Program-made: the position numbers and the translations under genes
Shown here: positions 1 through 5,568 of the stretch, one piece after another
Position numbering within the stretch: the first letter of the stretch is position 1
Layout of the letters: the number at the start of each line of letters is the position of its first letter
From: Candidatus Pelagibacter sp.
Lineage (GTDB): Bacteria > Pseudomonadota > Alphaproteobacteria > Pelagibacterales > Pelagibacteraceae
Direction of reading: 5' to 3'
Assembly (NCBI GenBank): GCA_017880265.1
Contig: JAFJTK010000151.1
Span: forward strand, 1 to 5,568
Length of the DNA: 5,568 nt
The notes under the pieces: generated by a model
What the model was told of the DNA's origin: nothing
The model's input: only the letters and a program-made list of their open reading frames with translations
The model's database searches: none

Positions 1-3
1 CAA

Positions 4-9
4 TATAAT
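4..9 (+). promoter_or_regulatory. Possible -10 box (TATAAT) ahead of the ProC-like gene
   Basis: A perfect TATAAT hexamer lies 22 bases before the ATG at 32, so transcription could begin near position 16 with a short leader. The -35 region falls outside the window and cannot be checked. TATAAT arises often by chance in DNA this AT-rich. The same bases could also be the last codons of an upstream gene ending at the TAA at 20-22, so this is only a candidate. Confidence 0.3.
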
Positions 10-31
10 CAATATAAAGTAACCAAAATTT

Positions 32-799
32 ATGAATTTAGGATTTATAGGTACAGGTAAAATAGCATCATCAGTAATTACTGGTATTTGCACATCTAAA
101 ATTTCATTTAACAAAATTATAATTTCCCAAAGAAATAGAAGTATTGCTAAGAATTTAAAACAAAAATTTAGAAAAGTAATAATTGCTAAAGATAATCAAC
201 AAATAGTTGATAAATGTGATTGGGTATTTTTATCAGTTACACCTACTGTAGGAGATAAAATAATCAAAGAGTTAAAATTTAGATCAACACAAACTATAAT
301 TAGCTTTATTTCTACAATAACTTTATCTCAGTTAAAAAAAGCAATAAAAGTTAAAGCACAAATTGTAAGAGCTATTCCTTTGCCGCCAATTTCATTAAAA
401 AAAGGACCAGTACCTATTTGTCCTCCTAATAAAAAAGTTAAAGCATTCTTTGATAAAGTTGGAACAACTGTTGAAATAAAAAACGAAAAATCATCTATTA
501 ATTTTTGGTCAACATCTGGAATGATGGCACCTTTTTATCAATTGTTAAGTTCAATGACAGACTGGTTAGTTAAAAGAGGTGTTAAAAGAAATAATGCTCA
601 AAAATATATAACTTCTTTATTTTTAGCTTTGTCAGAAGATGCTGTTGTTAACTCAAAAAAAGATTTAAAATATTTGGTAAAAGAGTCTCAGACTCCTAAG
701 GGATTAAATGAACAAGGTGTTAAAGAACTAACAAAAGCTGGTTTTTATAAATCTTTGGAGAAAACTCTCAATAGTATACATAAAAGATTAAATAAATAA
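32..799 (+). CDS. ProC-like pyrroline-5-carboxylate reductase family oxidoreductase, divergent substrate site
   Basis: This 255-residue protein has the fold pattern of the pyrroline-5-carboxylate reductase (ProC) family, cytosolic NAD(P)H-dependent imine reductases; classical ProC makes proline. The Rossmann motif GFIGTGKIA is at residues 4-12 (Gly7, Gly9, Ala12). SQRNR at 32-36 follows the second strand, where basic residues suggest NADP preference. FLSVTP (66-71) matches the family's VKPQ strand, and VRAIPLPP (112-119) replaces the usual RxMPNTP. The C-terminal helical dimerisation half contains TPKGLNEQ (221-228) where ProC normally has PGGTT, so the conserved Gly-Gly-Thr that contacts substrate is altered. 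Length is close to the usual 260-280. The start is firm: an in-frame TAA lies at 20-22 and the first residues align with the family. It sits 7 bases before livG, so it is probably cotranscribed with the transporter. The family call is secure; the reaction is not. It may reduce another cyclic or linear imine rather than P5C. Confidence 0.85.
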   Translation: MNLGFIGTGKIASSVITGICTSKISFNKIIISQRNRSIAKNLKQKFRKVIIAKDNQQIVDKCDWVFLSVTPTVGDKIIKELKFRSTQTIISFISTITLSQLKKAIKVKAQIVRAIPLPPISLKKGPVPICPPNKKVKAFFDKVGTTVEIKNEKSSINFWSTSGMMAPFYQLLSSMTDWLVKRGVKRNNAQKYITSLFLALSEDAVVNSKKDLKYLVKESQTPKGLNEQGVKELTKAGFYKSLEKTLNSIHKRLNK

Positions 800-806
800 A
801 AATTTC

Positions 807-1613
807 ATGGATCAACAACAGAATATTTTACAAATTGAAAGTTTATCTAAATATTTTGGAGGTTTGGCTGCAGTTTCTGATTGCTCTTTAAAAATTAAGA
901 AAGGCTCTATCACTGGAATTATTGGACCTAATGGATCGGGTAAAACTACTTTATTTAATTTAATTGCTGGAAATTTAAAATCTACTCAAGGAAAAGTTTT
1001 ATTTAATAATGAAGATATAACTGATGTTCCCTCATATGAATTATTTTCAAAAGGCATTTTAAGAACTTTTCAGATAGCTCATGAATTTACAAATTTATCA
1101 GTTTTAGAAAACCTAATGATGGTTCCGGCAAATCAATCAGGTGAAAAATTAATGACTGCTTTACTAAAGCCTAGCTTGGTTAGAACTGAAGAATTAGCTG
1201 TAAAACAAAAAGCCCAAGATGTAGTTGATTTCTTAAATCTTACTCACTTATCAAATGAATTAGCTGGAAATTTATCGGGTGGTCAAAAAAAATTATTAGA
1301 ACTTGGAAGAACTATGATGGTTGATGCTAAATTAGTATTACTTGATGAAGTTGGAGCGGGAGTTAATAGAACACTACTTAAAGAACTTGGAACTGCAATT
1401 CTTAAGCTTAATAAAGAACAAGGGTATACGTTTTGTATGATCGAACATGATATGGATTTTATTAGTAGATTGTGTGATCCCGTTATTGTCATGGCTGAAG
1501 GATCCGTCTTATTCGAAGGTACTGCAGAAGAAGTTAAGAAAGATGAGAAAGTTATAGAAAGTTATTTAGGTAGAGGATCAAAACTTAAGGATAAAATTAA
1601 TGGCATTTTTTGA
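807..1613 (+). CDS. livG: LivG-type branched-chain amino acid ABC transporter ATP-binding protein
   Basis: This is a cytoplasmic ATPase subunit of a LIV/HAAT-family importer; it hydrolyses ATP to drive uptake through the LivH/LivM pore. Its 268 residues carry a full set of ABC motifs: Walker A GPNGSGKTT at 40-48, Q-loop Gln89 (TFQI), signature LSGGQ at 156-160, Walker B KLVLLD at 175-180 with catalytic Glu181, and the H-loop His214 in MIEHDMDFI. FGGLAAVSD near the N-terminus and the EHDMDFI block are typical of LivG rather than LivF. After Glu181 the sequence reads VGAGVNR, where most LivG proteins have P(A/S)AGLNP, so the usual proline is Val182. No clear Shine-Dalgarno precedes the ATG, which lies 7 bases after the preceding stop, so translation may be coupled or leaderless-like. 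The 3' end overlaps livF by 14 bases. The family assignment is secure; the actual substrate is not determined by this subunit. Confidence 0.95.
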   Translation: MDQQQNILQIESLSKYFGGLAAVSDCSLKIKKGSITGIIGPNGSGKTTLFNLIAGNLKSTQGKVLFNNEDITDVPSYELFSKGILRTFQIAHEFTNLSVLENLMMVPANQSGEKLMTALLKPSLVRTEELAVKQKAQDVVDFLNLTHLSNELAGNLSGGQKKLLELGRTMMVDAKLVLLDEVGAGVNRTLLKELGTAILKLNKEQGYTFCMIEHDMDFISRLCDPVIVMAEGSVLFEGTAEEVKKDEKVIESYLGRGSKLKDKINGIF

Positions 1614-2307
1614 AGGTATAAAAATGACTGGAGGATATGGCAATGGTCCAGATATTATTAATTCTTGTTCAGTTGATGTTAATAGGGGAGAAATAGTTTC
1701 GATTCTTGGTCCTAATGGAGCTGGGAAATCAACAGCTATGAAAGCTATGCTTGGTTTGTTAAATTTAAAATCTGGCTCTGTAGTAATTGATGGAAAAGAT
1801 ATCTCAAAACTTTCTCCACAAGAAAGAGTTAGGGCTGGAATTTCATTTGTACCACAAACAAAAAATGTTTTTGCTGGAATGACAGTTGAGGAAAATTTAG
1901 AAATGGGAGCCTATCTAAGAGACGATAACTTTCAAAATGTTTTAAAAGAAATTTATGATCTATTTCCTATATTAAGAGAAAAAAGAAGTCAGTTAGTTGG
2001 CGAATTATCAGGTGGTCAAAGACAACAAGTTGCACTTGGAAGAGCATTAATGATTAAGCCATCAGTATTAATGTTAGATGAGCCTACTGCTGGAGTTTCC
2101 CCTATAGTTATGGATGAATTATTTGACCACATTATTAAAGTTAAAAGAACCAATGTTGCAATTTTAATGGTTGAACAAAATGCCAAACAAGCACTTAATA
2201 TTTCTGATCGTGGATATGTACTTGTCACAGGTGAAAACAAATATGAAGGTACAGGCAAAGAATTATTAAATGACCCAAGAGTAAGAAGCTCTTTTTTAGG
2301 AGGTTAG
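1600..2307 (+). CDS. livF: LivF-type branched-chain amino acid ABC transporter ATP-binding protein
   Basis: This is the second ATPase of the importer, expected to pair with LivG beneath the LivH/LivM permease. The 235 residues are normal for LivF. Walker A GPNGAGKST is at 37-45, Q-loop Gln86 (FVPQ), signature LSGGQ at 136-140, and Walker B VLMLD at 156-160 followed by Glu161-Pro162. The H-loop position holds Gln193 (MVEQNA) instead of histidine. This is characteristic of LivF and not a defect; the partner LivG keeps its histidine. The ending SFLGG is also family-typical. The ATG at 1600 was chosen because FFEGIKMTGGYG aligns with the usual LivF N-terminus, and AAGG at 1587-1590 is a weak ribosome site. 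The gene begins inside the last 14 bases of livG, which implies translational coupling. Its last codons contain the Shine-Dalgarno sequence for livH. Confidence 0.95.
   Translation: MAFFEGIKMTGGYGNGPDIINSCSVDVNRGEIVSILGPNGAGKSTAMKAMLGLLNLKSGSVVIDGKDISKLSPQERVRAGISFVPQTKNVFAGMTVEENLEMGAYLRDDNFQNVLKEIYDLFPILREKRSQLVGELSGGQRQQVALGRALMIKPSVLMLDEPTAGVSPIVMDELFDHIIKVKRTNVAILMVEQNAKQALNISDRGYVLVTGENKYEGTGKELLNDPRVRSSFLGG
2298..2304 (+). promoter_or_regulatory. Strong Shine-Dalgarno site for livH inside the end of livF
   Basis: AGGAGGT is a perfect anti-16S match lying 4-5 bases before the livH ATG at 2309. It is encoded by the final Leu-Gly-Gly codons of livF. It is the strongest ribosome binding site in the window; most other genes here have weak or no visible sites, so the first permease may be translated efficiently and independently of the ATPases. 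Confidence 0.85.
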
Positions 2308-2308
2308 T

Positions 2309-3319
2309 ATGGATTTTATAAACGCAATTATTTTATTATTAAATTATATTTTTGTTCCAGCTCTAACCTATGGTTCACAATTAGCACTTGGTGCAATTTT
2401 TGTTACTTTAATCTATGGAATTTTAAGGTTTGCAAATTTTGCAACTGGAGACATGATGGCATTTGGTACTATGGTGACTATTTTATTTACATGGTATTTT
2501 CAATCAGTGGGTATTTCTTTAGGTATTTTGCCAACAGCTCTTCTTGCTATACCATTTGCTATAATTTTTATGATTGGCTACATGCTCTTCATAGATAAAT
2601 TTGTTTTTAGATATTATAGGGTCAATAAAAGTCCACCTGTCCAACTTGCAATGGTTAGTATTGGAGTAATGTTTGTAACTCAAGCAGTGGTAAGAATAAT
2701 AATTGGTCCATCTGATAGAAGATTTTTTGATGGAGAAAAATTTATTATTAAAGCAGGTGAATTTAAAGAAATGACAGGACTTAATGAAGGATTGGCAATT
2801 AAATCTAGCCAGGTAATAACAATATTTGTAACCCTTATATTGGTCTCCATCTTATTTTGGTTCTTAAATAAAACTAAAACAGGAAAAAGTATGAGAGCTT
2901 ACTCAGATAACGAAGATTTAGCTTTATTATCTGGTATTGACCCTAAAAGAGTGGTCATGATTACATGGATTATTGCAGGTATTTTAGCAACAATTGGTGG
3001 TGCTTTGTATGGTTTAGATAAAAGTTTTAAACCTTTTACATATTTTAATAATATGCTTCCAATTTTTGCCGCTGCAATTGTTGGAGGTATTGGAAACCCT
3101 TTTGGAGCATTTTTGGGAGGTTACGTTATAGCTTTTTCAGAGATATTCATAACGTATGCATATAAGAAATTTTTTATGTATATTTTGCCAGAAAGTATGG
3201 AACCAGAAACCCTTGTTCAATTACTTTCAACTGATTATAAATTTGCTGTTTCGTTCTCTATACTAGTAATCGTCTTATTGTATAGACCCAATGGCATATT
3301 TAAAGGGAAGGTGCTTTGA
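2309..3319 (+). CDS. livH: LivH-type branched-chain amino acid ABC transporter permease
   Basis: This inner-membrane permease subunit forms half of the translocation pore with LivM. The 336 residues contain about eight hydrophobic segments and belong to the LivH/BPD-transp-2 family. YGILRFANFATGDMMAFG (36-53) is the N-terminal family block, corresponding to the 'NFAHGEL/MxxG' region. MRAYSDNEDLALLSGID (195-211) is the cytoplasmic coupling-loop motif that contacts the ATPases. VGGIGNPFGAFLGG (258-271) is the conserved glycine-rich helix, and YRPNGIF near the C-terminus (325-331) is the usual LivH ending. It is somewhat longer than E. coli LivH (308 residues); the extra length lies mainly in the hydrophilic stretches around 133-166 and 286-310. 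The start is fixed by the perfect Shine-Dalgarno sequence and a 1-base gap after livF. The stop overlaps the TTG start of livM by 4 bases. The family call is secure. Substrate could be branched-chain amino acids, other amino acids, or amide-type compounds. Confidence 0.95.
   Translation: MDFINAIILLLNYIFVPALTYGSQLALGAIFVTLIYGILRFANFATGDMMAFGTMVTILFTWYFQSVGISLGILPTALLAIPFAIIFMIGYMLFIDKFVFRYYRVNKSPPVQLAMVSIGVMFVTQAVVRIIIGPSDRRFFDGEKFIIKAGEFKEMTGLNEGLAIKSSQVITIFVTLILVSILFWFLNKTKTGKSMRAYSDNEDLALLSGIDPKRVVMITWIIAGILATIGGALYGLDKSFKPFTYFNNMLPIFAAAIVGGIGNPFGAFLGGYVIAFSEIFITYAYKKFFMYILPESMEPETLVQLLSTDYKFAVSFSILVIVLLYRPNGIFKGKVL
3302..3311 (+). promoter_or_regulatory. Purine-rich ribosome binding site supporting the livM TTG start
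   Basis: AAAGGGAAGG contains two overlapping Shine-Dalgarno-like cores that end 8 and 4 bases before the TTG at 3316. The TTG overlaps the livH stop as TTGA. The next in-frame ATG is at 3355, inside the first membrane helix and without a nearby site, so this element decides the start at 3316. Confidence 0.7.
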
Positions 3320-4686
3320 GAAAAAATCTTAATATAATTGTGGCTTACTCAATAATGATGGGTTTAATTTTATTGGTTGGAATATTTCAATCATGGAATG
3401 TAGCTCTTTCAATTTTCAATCTGTGTTTAATTTCTGCAGTAATGACTATGGGAGCAAATGTACAATGGGGTTATGCTGGCTTAATTAATTTTGGTCTTAT
3501 GGGATATGCAGCATTAGGTGGGCTAGCTGCAGTTTTAATATCAGTTGATCCAGTTCAAGAAGCATGGAGAGCTGGTGGTTTTGATATCTTAATGTGCTTA
3601 TGGTTAATCATAGTAATGATATTAGCAATTCGCTTTATTCTAAAAAATTTTGCTAAATCAAATTTTAGAACTTATGGAATTGCAGCGATTATTATTGCAG
3701 GGATTATAATTATTAGGGTAACTGCTGAACCTGGAATTGAAGCAATTGAAGCTGTTAATCCTGCAAAGACAGGATTTCTAGGAGGCTTTGGATTGCCAAT
3801 TATGTTTTCATGGATTGTTGGAGCTTTCTTTGCGGGAGGACTTGCATTTGTGGTTGGAAAAGTTGCTCTTGGTTTACGTGCTGACTATTTAGCAATTGCC
3901 ACATTACTAATTTCTGAAATTGTCATTGCAATAATCAAACATGAAGATTGGTTATCAAGAGGGGTCAAAAATGTAATTGGATTGGATAGACCCGTACCTT
4001 ATGAAGTTAATCTTCAGACTACTGATTGGTTCATAAATTTAGTTGCAAAATTTAATTCAAGTAAATTGGAATTAATTTCTAATGTTGCAGATAAACAGGC
4101 TGCACTAAATCAGTTAGTTATCGAAGGATCTTCAGTCTTTGTAAAACTTTGCTACTCAGGATTATTTTTAATTGTAGTTATAGCTTTATTAATAGTTACT
4201 CAAAAAGCACTTTATTCTCCATGGGGAAGAATGATGCGAGCAATTAGAGATAATGAAGAAGCCGCAAATGCAATGGGAAAAAATGTTGTTAAACAACATT
4301 TATTAATATTTATTTTAGGTTCAGCAATTGTCGGAATAGCTGGAGCAATGTTAGTGACGCAAGATGGTTTGTTTACACCAGGTAGTTACAGGCCTATGAG
4401 ATACACATTTCTTATTTGGGTCATGGTTATAGTTGGAGGGAGTGGTAATAATTTTGGAGCAATTTTAGGTGGATTTGCTGTATGGTTTTTATGGATTGAA
4501 GCTGCACCTATAGCATTATTTTTAATTAATCTTTTTACATCCGGTATGTCAGATACTCACGCACTAAAAATTCACTTAATTGAGAGTGTTCCATATTTTA
4601 GATATTTGATGATGGGTCTTGGATTGCTATTGATAATGAGATATCGCCCAAAAGGTATACTTCCAGAAAAAATAGAAATAAAGTAA
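3316..4686 (+). CDS. livM: LivM-type branched-chain amino acid ABC transporter permease, long form, TTG start
   Basis: This second inner-membrane pore subunit pairs with LivH. The 456 residues include roughly ten to twelve hydrophobic segments. Family blocks are GYAGLINFG at 52-60 (usual GxxGQxSLG), LRADYLAIATLLISEI at 187-202, the coupling-loop motif WGRMMRAIRDNEEAANAMG at 303-321, VGGSGNNFGAILGG at 373-386 and RYRPKGILPE at 442-451. It is longer than most LivM proteins (about 320-425). Extra material lies at about 78-165, including an added hydrophobic pair around 90-134, in a hydrophilic loop at 222-272, and at about 405-425. The TTG start overlaps the livH stop by 4 bases, has a purine-rich ribosome site, and gives a basic RKN N-terminus before the first helix, consistent with a cytoplasmic N-terminus. 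The LivM identity is secure; the role of the insertions is unknown. Confidence 0.93.
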   Translation: MRKNLNIIVAYSIMMGLILLVGIFQSWNVALSIFNLCLISAVMTMGANVQWGYAGLINFGLMGYAALGGLAAVLISVDPVQEAWRAGGFDILMCLWLIIVMILAIRFILKNFAKSNFRTYGIAAIIIAGIIIIRVTAEPGIEAIEAVNPAKTGFLGGFGLPIMFSWIVGAFFAGGLAFVVGKVALGLRADYLAIATLLISEIVIAIIKHEDWLSRGVKNVIGLDRPVPYEVNLQTTDWFINLVAKFNSSKLELISNVADKQAALNQLVIEGSSVFVKLCYSGLFLIVVIALLIVTQKALYSPWGRMMRAIRDNEEAANAMGKNVVKQHLLIFILGSAIVGIAGAMLVTQDGLFTPGSYRPMRYTFLIWVMVIVGGSGNNFGAILGGFAVWFLWIEAAPIALFLINLFTSGMSDTHALKIHLIESVPYFRYLMMGLGLLLIMRYRPKGILPEKIEIK

Positions 4687-4693
4687 TTCTATT

Positions 4694-4762
4694 ATGAAAT
4701 ATATTATATTAGGCGCTGCCATTGCCTGGACTATGTATATGGCTGACAAATATATGTTTTAG
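4694..4762 (+). CDS. Putative small hydrophobic peptide of 22 residues
   Basis: This open frame begins 7 bases after the livM stop and encodes a 22-residue peptide starting MKYIILGAAIAW and ending ADKYMF. A basic residue at position 2 precedes an uncharged stretch (3-17), then an Asp-Lys pair and an aromatic tail. That is the look of a tiny single-pass membrane protein or of a leader peptide. Four of the 22 residues are methionine. The middle codons (GGC GCT GCC ATT GCC TGG) are strikingly GC-rich compared with the surrounding AT-rich coding DNA. That could mean selection on the codons or an RNA structure rather than coding. There is no visible Shine-Dalgarno sequence, but same-strand placement directly after livM would allow reinitiation. 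The stop codon touches a hairpin. No family is recognised and no function is proposed. Chance occurrence of such a short frame is a real alternative. Confidence 0.45.
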   Translation: MKYIILGAAIAWTMYMADKYMF

Positions 4763-4793
4763 TAGTTAAAAACCTTTAACTATTAATTTTTAT
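4761..4793 (+). terminator. Possible intrinsic terminator after livM and the small peptide gene
   Basis: TAGTTAAA (4763-4770) and TTTAACTA (4775-4782) form a perfect 8-base inverted repeat around the loop AACC. One A-U and one G-U pair could extend the stem on the outside. It is followed by AA and a T-tract (4787-4791, then ATT). The stem has only one G-C pair, so it is weak by classical rules, but AT-rich genomes often use such hairpins. Its position at the end of the transporter operon supports the call. Confidence 0.5.
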
Positions 4794-4812
4794 TAAACTT
4801 TAAAAAAAATAG

Positions 4813-5568
4813 ATGACATTTTTAACTTATTTTGACTTTAGCTTATCTGAATTTTTAGTAATTTTATTTATAGTATTTATTGCATCTATAATTAGAGGGT
4901 TTAATGGCTTTGGTTTTTCTGCAACATGTATTTCAGGATTTTCTTTTATACTGCCTGCAATTCAAATAGTTCCAATTATATTAATACTAGAAGTTTTTAT
5001 TAGTATTTTTATGATTCCATATATATGGAATAAAATAGATTGGAATTTTGTTTTTAAACTTTTAATTGGAATAGCTATTGGGTCACCAATTGGATTGTTT
5101 TTATTAAAATACTTATCTCCCGAAACTACTCATTTGTATGTGTGTTTGATAATTATTTTTTTTTCAATTTTATTGATGAAGGGATATGAAAATAAAAAAA
5201 TTAATAACAACCGATCAAAAATCTTTACTGGTATTATTTCAGGAACTTTAAATGGATTAACAACACTGGGAGGAATGCCAGTAGCATTATTTCTTTTAGT
5301 GACCAGTATCCAGCCAGCTGTAATTAGAGGATCATTGGCTGCATTATTTTTTTTAACTGATGTCTACGCATTTATTTTAAGTTATTTTGGAGGAATTGTT
5401 GATATGACCACTGTTTATCGAACTCTTCCTCTAATATTAGTTTTACCTGCAGGAGTGTTCATCGGTAACAAATTTTTTATTAAGAGTAAGGAAAAGTTTT
5501 ATAGAAAGGTTGTCTTTTATTTCTTAATAATTATTTCAATTTTTGGTATTTTGAGAATTTTAGCAAAT
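4813..5568 (+). CDS. TauE/SafE family membrane permease, 3' end beyond the window
   Basis: This open frame of 252 codons has no stop before the window end, so it is partial at the 3' side. About eight hydrophobic helices in two similar halves fit the TauE/SafE family (DUF81), inner-membrane transporters linked to export of sulfite, sulfonates or small organic anions. The N-terminal repeat motif RGFNGFGFS is at 28-36, GIAIGSPIGLFLL at 86-98, and the second half has GIISGTLNGLTTLGGMP (140-156) and LPAGVFIGNKFF (211-222). The last helix (233-251) matches the usual family end, so probably only a few residues are missing. A charged, Asn/Lys-rich linker at 123-136 separates the halves. The start is constrained: TAG at 4810-4812 immediately precedes the ATG. 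No Shine-Dalgarno is visible, only an A-tract. It follows a possible terminator by about 20 bases, so it may have its own promoter or depend on readthrough. Its substrate cannot be inferred. Confidence 0.85.
   Translation, partial: MTFLTYFDFSLSEFLVILFIVFIASIIRGFNGFGFSATCISGFSFILPAIQIVPIILILEVFISIFMIPYIWNKIDWNFVFKLLIGIAIGSPIGLFLLKYLSPETTHLYVCLIIIFFSILLMKGYENKKINNNRSKIFTGIISGTLNGLTTLGGMPVALFLLVTSIQPAVIRGSLAALFFLTDVYAFILSYFGGIVDMTTVYRTLPLILVLPAGVFIGNKFFIKSKEKFYRKVVFYFLIIISIFGILRILAN

Noticed and set aside
1..18. Short direct repeat of CAATATAA at 1-8 and 11-18
   Set aside because: Two AT-rich copies ten bases apart are easily due to base composition. A binding-site role cannot be supported without more copies.
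2..22. Possible last codons of an upstream gene ending at TAA 20-22
   Set aside because: Only six codons precede the TAA within the window, too few to support a gene. The frame is open to the edge but so short that this is expected by chance.
1283..1492. Minus-strand open frame of 69 codons
   Set aside because: It lies wholly inside livG, opposite a strongly conserved ATPase region, and its Ser/Leu/Pro-rich translation shows no family features. It is a shadow of the real gene.
2161..2190. Missing H-loop histidine in LivF (Gln193)
   Set aside because: VEQNA is the normal LivF sequence, so it is a family trait and not a broken ATPase.
2016..2258. Minus-strand open frame of 80 codons
   Set aside because: It is antisense to the Walker B and H-loop part of livF, with no recognisable protein pattern or ribosome site.
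5547..5568. Absence of a stop codon in the TauE/SafE frame
   Set aside because: The reading frame simply runs off the window edge close to the expected family length. There is no sign of truncation or frameshift.

Overview
The window is very AT-rich, coding-dense DNA with all genes on the + strand, gaps of a few bases and several gene overlaps. AAA, TTA and ATT codons dominate. Together with the gene content, this suggests a streamlined marine alphaproteobacterium of the SAR11/Pelagibacterales type. That assignment is inferred from composition and layout, not from a phylogenetic marker.

Layout: (1) positions 1-31 hold a short leader with a possible -10 box and possibly the last codons of an upstream gene. 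(2) 32-799 encodes a ProC-like Rossmann-fold reductase whose substrate-site motifs differ from housekeeping pyrroline-5-carboxylate reductase. (3) 807-4686 holds four tightly packed genes for a LIV/HAAT-type ABC importer: two ATPases (livG, livF) and two permeases (livH, livM). The junctions are a 14-base overlap, a 1-base gap with a perfect Shine-Dalgarno sequence, and a 4-base TTGA overlap using a TTG start. (4) 4694-4762 is a small open frame of 22 codons encoding a hydrophobic peptide, followed directly by an AT-rich hairpin with a T-tract. (5) From 4813 to the window end is a nearly complete TauE/SafE-family membrane permease, still open at the edge.

LivG/LivF would power uptake through the LivH/LivM channel of an amino acid or related amide/carboxylate. 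No periplasmic binding protein is present in the window, so the substrate cannot be read from it. The ProC-like enzyme, seven bases ahead of livG, may act on an imine derived from the imported compound; that is an inference from position. TauE/SafE proteins usually export sulfite or small organosulfonate/carboxylate anions, and this gene may be a separate transcription unit because a possible terminator precedes it.

Most of the window is a standard transporter operon. The least explained parts are the small peptide gene with its hairpin (4694-4793) and the altered active-site motifs of the ProC-like protein. No mobile element, CRISPR array, rRNA or tRNA was seen, and there is no gene-free stretch longer than about 50 bases.
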